Source: Candidatus Saccharibacteria bacterium oral taxon 488 (GTDB taxonomy: Bacteria; Patescibacteriota; Saccharimonadia; Saccharimonadales; Saccharimonadaceae). From it: a DNA stretch of 64,000 bases. Both the position numbers and the translations under genes were made by a program. The DNA lies in assembly GCA_010202115.1 (NCBI GenBank), contig CP047917.1, positions 806,001 to 870,000 of the forward strand, read 5' to 3'. This document shows positions 61,953 through 64,000 of the stretch, one piece after another. The notes below the pieces were generated by a model. It had not been told where the DNA came from and ran no database searches. It saw only the letters and a program-made list of their open reading frames with translations. How positions within the stretch are numbered: the first letter of the stretch is position 1; every line of letters starts with the position of its first letter.

Positions 61953-63463
61953 TGTCTGCCAAAAAAACGCAAACGAAATCTCAAAAATTATCAAAAGAGC
62001 GACCGTCAACTCAGCCTCGTCGTGAGCCAAAAACCAGCACAGCGCCCCAAAGCACATCAAAACTAAGCAGTGTCTTATTCGCCATACTACTTTTGTTGGC
62101 GGTAGTCGCCATGGCGGCGTTATTTTATCTCCAATCCATACAACTACCCGTCCAGCGCCCAACCGTTCTGGAAGATGAAAAGTACTATTTCACCGATTCA
62201 CGCTATGCTGGCATCCGCTCCAAGTTCGTAACGCGCGACACCAAACGCGAAAAGGTCTCAATTGAGTATCCAATTACTAGCAATTCCAAAATCAACAAAC
62301 TCATCGCCCGAGTAATCGACCGTGCTGACGGTGATTTCCGCCACACCGCCACTAACGCTCCGACATTCGACCGACCAATGACAGAGACGATTAGTTATCA
62401 AGTTACGCATAATAATTCGACCGCTCTGTCGATCATTGTCAATATTAAACAAGATATGCACGGCGCGCATCCGGTGTCGCTGACGCATTTTTGGACGTTT
62501 GACAAGAAGTCTGGCGAGGTGATTGGCTTGGATAATTTGACCGAGAAATCGGAGGAAGCCATCAAGGCAATCGTGACAGCTGCCCGGCACGACGTCGCGC
62601 AAACCATCAAGCAGCGCCAGCAACCAGAAGCGAATCTTGATGAGATGATCACCAAGGAGGCGTTATCGAACTTTACCATCACTGATGATGGTAACACCTT
62701 GGCTTGGCCAATTGGACAGGCTTCGCTCTTACCGTCAGCCTACGGCGAAATGACGATCAAAGTGCCGATCGCCGCCGTTGCCAAATATCTGCAAAATCCG
62801 ACAGCCCGGAAGCTGGCTAACATCCCCAAGCCGCCCGAGCCAAAGCCAGCGCCTGCGGCGCCAACACCCGTAAACCCAGGTAAAGTGATCGCCTTGACGT
62901 TTGACGACGGGCCGGGACCATACACCGCACAACTGCTAGACATTTTGAATCAGCATGGCACTAAAGCGACATTTTTCTTGATCGGCAGCAAAGTTTCCGC
63001 GCAAGCCGACGTATTGCGGCGCATGCATGCGCACGGCCATCAACTGGGCAATCATTCGTGGTCGCACCCAGAACTGCCTAAATTGCCCGTTAACCAAATT
63101 GCCAGCGAAATCGACCGCACCAACGACGCCATCAAGCAAGCCACCGGCGTCACACCAACTGTTATGCGCCCGCCGTACGGTGCAGTCAACGGCGTTGTCT
63201 TGGAGCAGCTTCGTCTGCACGGTATGTCGTCAATCTTGTGGTCGGTCGACACCCGCGACTGGGCCGATCGTAATAGCGACATCGTCTGCTCGCGCGCCGT
63301 CGCTGGCGCCCACCCTGGAGCCATCATCTTGATGCACGACATTCACCAAACGTCCGTTAATGCCGTGCCGTGCATCCTCAGCGCGCTGAAGCAGCAGGGG
63401 TATTCGTTTGTGACGGTGCAGGGACTACTCGGCAATATGGCGGCGGGAGCTGGATATCCGTAG
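61952..63463 (+). CDS. Polysaccharide deacetylase (PgdA-type)
   Basis: A 503-aa membrane-anchored enzyme: basic N-terminus, one helix (about 34-57), a DUF3298/DUF4163-like domain (about 85-285) and a NodB domain. NodB motifs are complete: TFDDGPGPY (catalytic Asp), GNHSWSHPEL (zinc His), RPPYGAVN, ILWSVDTRDW and IILMHDIH. It probably removes acetyl groups from GlcNAc of peptidoglycan, giving lysozyme tolerance. Coupled to the DsbA-like gene by TAATG. Confidence 0.9.
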   Translation: MSAKKTQTKSQKLSKERPSTQPRREPKTSTAPQSTSKLSSVLFAILLLLAVVAMAALFYLQSIQLPVQRPTVLEDEKYYFTDSRYAGIRSKFVTRDTKREKVSIEYPITSNSKINKLIARVIDRADGDFRHTATNAPTFDRPMTETISYQVTHNNSTALSIIVNIKQDMHGAHPVSLTHFWTFDKKSGEVIGLDNLTEKSEEAIKAIVTAARHDVAQTIKQRQQPEANLDEMITKEALSNFTITDDGNTLAWPIGQASLLPSAYGEMTIKVPIAAVAKYLQNPTARKLANIPKPPEPKPAPAAPTPVNPGKVIALTFDDGPGPYTAQLLDILNQHGTKATFFLIGSKVSAQADVLRRMHAHGHQLGNHSWSHPELPKLPVNQIASEIDRTNDAIKQATGVTPTVMRPPYGAVNGVVLEQLRLHGMSSILWSVDTRDWADRNSDIVCSRAVAGAHPGAIILMHDIHQTSVNAVPCILSALKQQGYSFVTVQGLLGNMAAGAGYP

Positions 63464-63500
63464 AATTGTAGCTAAGTGTTACGACTGTGCGTTGCGGCGG

Positions 63501-63731
63501 CTATTCTGTTTTATCAACTTCAAAAACCTTATATTTCGAAGCTGCACCGCGCACTAATTTTACCTTTGACGGCGCCACGCCAAAATGCTTCGCCAGTAAT
63601 TTTACCGCCGCCAGATTCGCCCGCCCTTCAATGGCTGGCGCCTTGGTGTAAATAGTCAGCAAACCATCATCACCAACCACGACTTCTTCGCGGTGACGAG
63701 AGTTGGGCTTGAGGTGGACGGAGATTTTCAT
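63501..63731 (-). CDS. DUF167 (YggU-like) protein
   Basis: A 76-aa DUF167 protein: MKISVHLKPNSRHREEV, then IEGRANLAAVKLLAKHFGV and KVKLVRGAASKYKVFEV. The family is universal and its role unclear. TAAGAT lies about seven bases before the ATG. Confidence 0.85.
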   Translation of the reverse strand: MKISVHLKPNSRHREEVVVGDDGLLTIYTKAPAIEGRANLAAVKLLAKHFGVAPSKVKLVRGAASKYKVFEVDKTE

Positions 63732-63888
63732 GGTTAATATCTTACCGGCTTTGTCATATCACCTTTCCTTTAGACCTATTATACCCCCTTAAGCCGAGCC
63801 TTACGTATTGCAAATAGGCAACGCAAAGTTGCTCGCCAAGACACTAAAATTACGCTATGCTGTTAGAAAATAAATGAAAGGGCGCCAA

Positions 63889-64000
63889 ATGATTTTTGCC
63901 AAAAAACTTAAACAATTACGTCAACAAACTGGTTGGTCACAAGAACAACTAGCCGATCGACTCAACGTTACGCGACAAGCAGTTGCTAAATGGGAACGAG
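63889..64000 (+). CDS. XRE-family regulator, truncated by the window end
   Basis: The first 37 codons are visible: FAKKLKQLRQQTGWSQEQLA then DRLNVTRQAVAKWER, a complete HTH_3 motif. GAAAGGG lies upstream of the ATG. The rest is outside the window, so accessory domains cannot be judged. Confidence 0.8.
   Translation, partial: MIFAKKLKQLRQQTGWSQEQLADRLNVTRQAVAKWER

Noticed and set aside
1-64000. CRISPR array
   Set aside because: I found no series of regularly spaced identical repeats and no cas-like gene.
1-64000. Use of UGA as a sense codon, as in some other CPR bacteria
   Set aside because: Genes such as the 60.6-kb membrane protein end correctly at TGA and no conserved gene contains an internal TGA.

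Overview
The right-hand 53 kb (about 11.0-64 kb) looks like a chromosome of a Candidatus Saccharibacteria (TM7) organism, probably an oral or animal-associated epibiont. The support is: a class I (archaeal-type) lysyl-tRNA synthetase, small single-copy housekeeping genes, a LtaS-like sulfatase, a complete arginine deiminase operon (reported in host-associated Saccharibacteria), two CorA-like proteins, a type IV pilin-like gene, several membrane-anchored thioredoxins, and TATAAT boxes 6-8 nt before many start codons. Identity is inferred from gene content only; no 16S gene is present.

0-11 kb is an accessory island with a different character. It ends in a GC-rich large serine recombinase (9.0-10.9 kb) of actinobacterial type, abutting and overlapping in antisense a tRNA-Met(CAT) gene. 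The island carries poorly characterised genes: winged-helix and membrane proteins, an XRE regulator preceded by 15-bp repeats, a DUF6907-like protein, a membrane-anchored beta-rich protein, a 33-aa hydrophobic peptide followed by a 17-bp-arm hairpin, a degenerate nucleotidyltransferase, and a secreted HNH/AHH-type toxin with a probable immunity gene. Its left end lies outside the window.

11-29 kb holds housekeeping and envelope genes: murC, recX, a 2H phosphoesterase, recA, a pilin-like protein, a PH-domain protein, a CNNM/CBS protein, a DsbA-like protein, CorA, an MFS exporter, lysS, an ABC-2 exporter, a CHAP hydrolase and a second CorA. 29-34 kb is arcA-arcB-arcD-arcC in one minus-strand operon ending at a clear terminator.

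34-42 kb is a second accessory stretch. The most interesting locus is at 35.7-37.7 kb: an ATP-grasp enzyme resembling graspetide (omega-ester peptide) maturases, directly followed by a 36-aa ORF with a consensus Shine-Dalgarno and a Thr/Ser/Lys-rich tail ending Asp-Asp, a 13-bp hairpin, and a ChaN/EreA/TraB-like gene. This is a candidate RiPP cluster. At 38.8-42.1 kb an AAA ATPase and a subtilase form a two-gene operon resembling the IetAS defence/plasmid-stability pair.

42-64 kb contains a heterodimeric ABC exporter whose first gene has a frameshift in an A4 run, tRNA-Pro(CGG), a Nudix hydrolase, a kinase-fold protein, an amino-acid ABC importer, an LtaS-like sulfatase, galE, a nucleotidyltransferase interrupted by an in-frame TAA, an ASCH protein, a CIRCE-controlled ClpB lacking its N domain, a PadR-regulated ABC exporter with two visible operators, a DsbA/membrane-protein pair, a peptidoglycan deacetylase, a DUF167 protein and the start of an XRE regulator.
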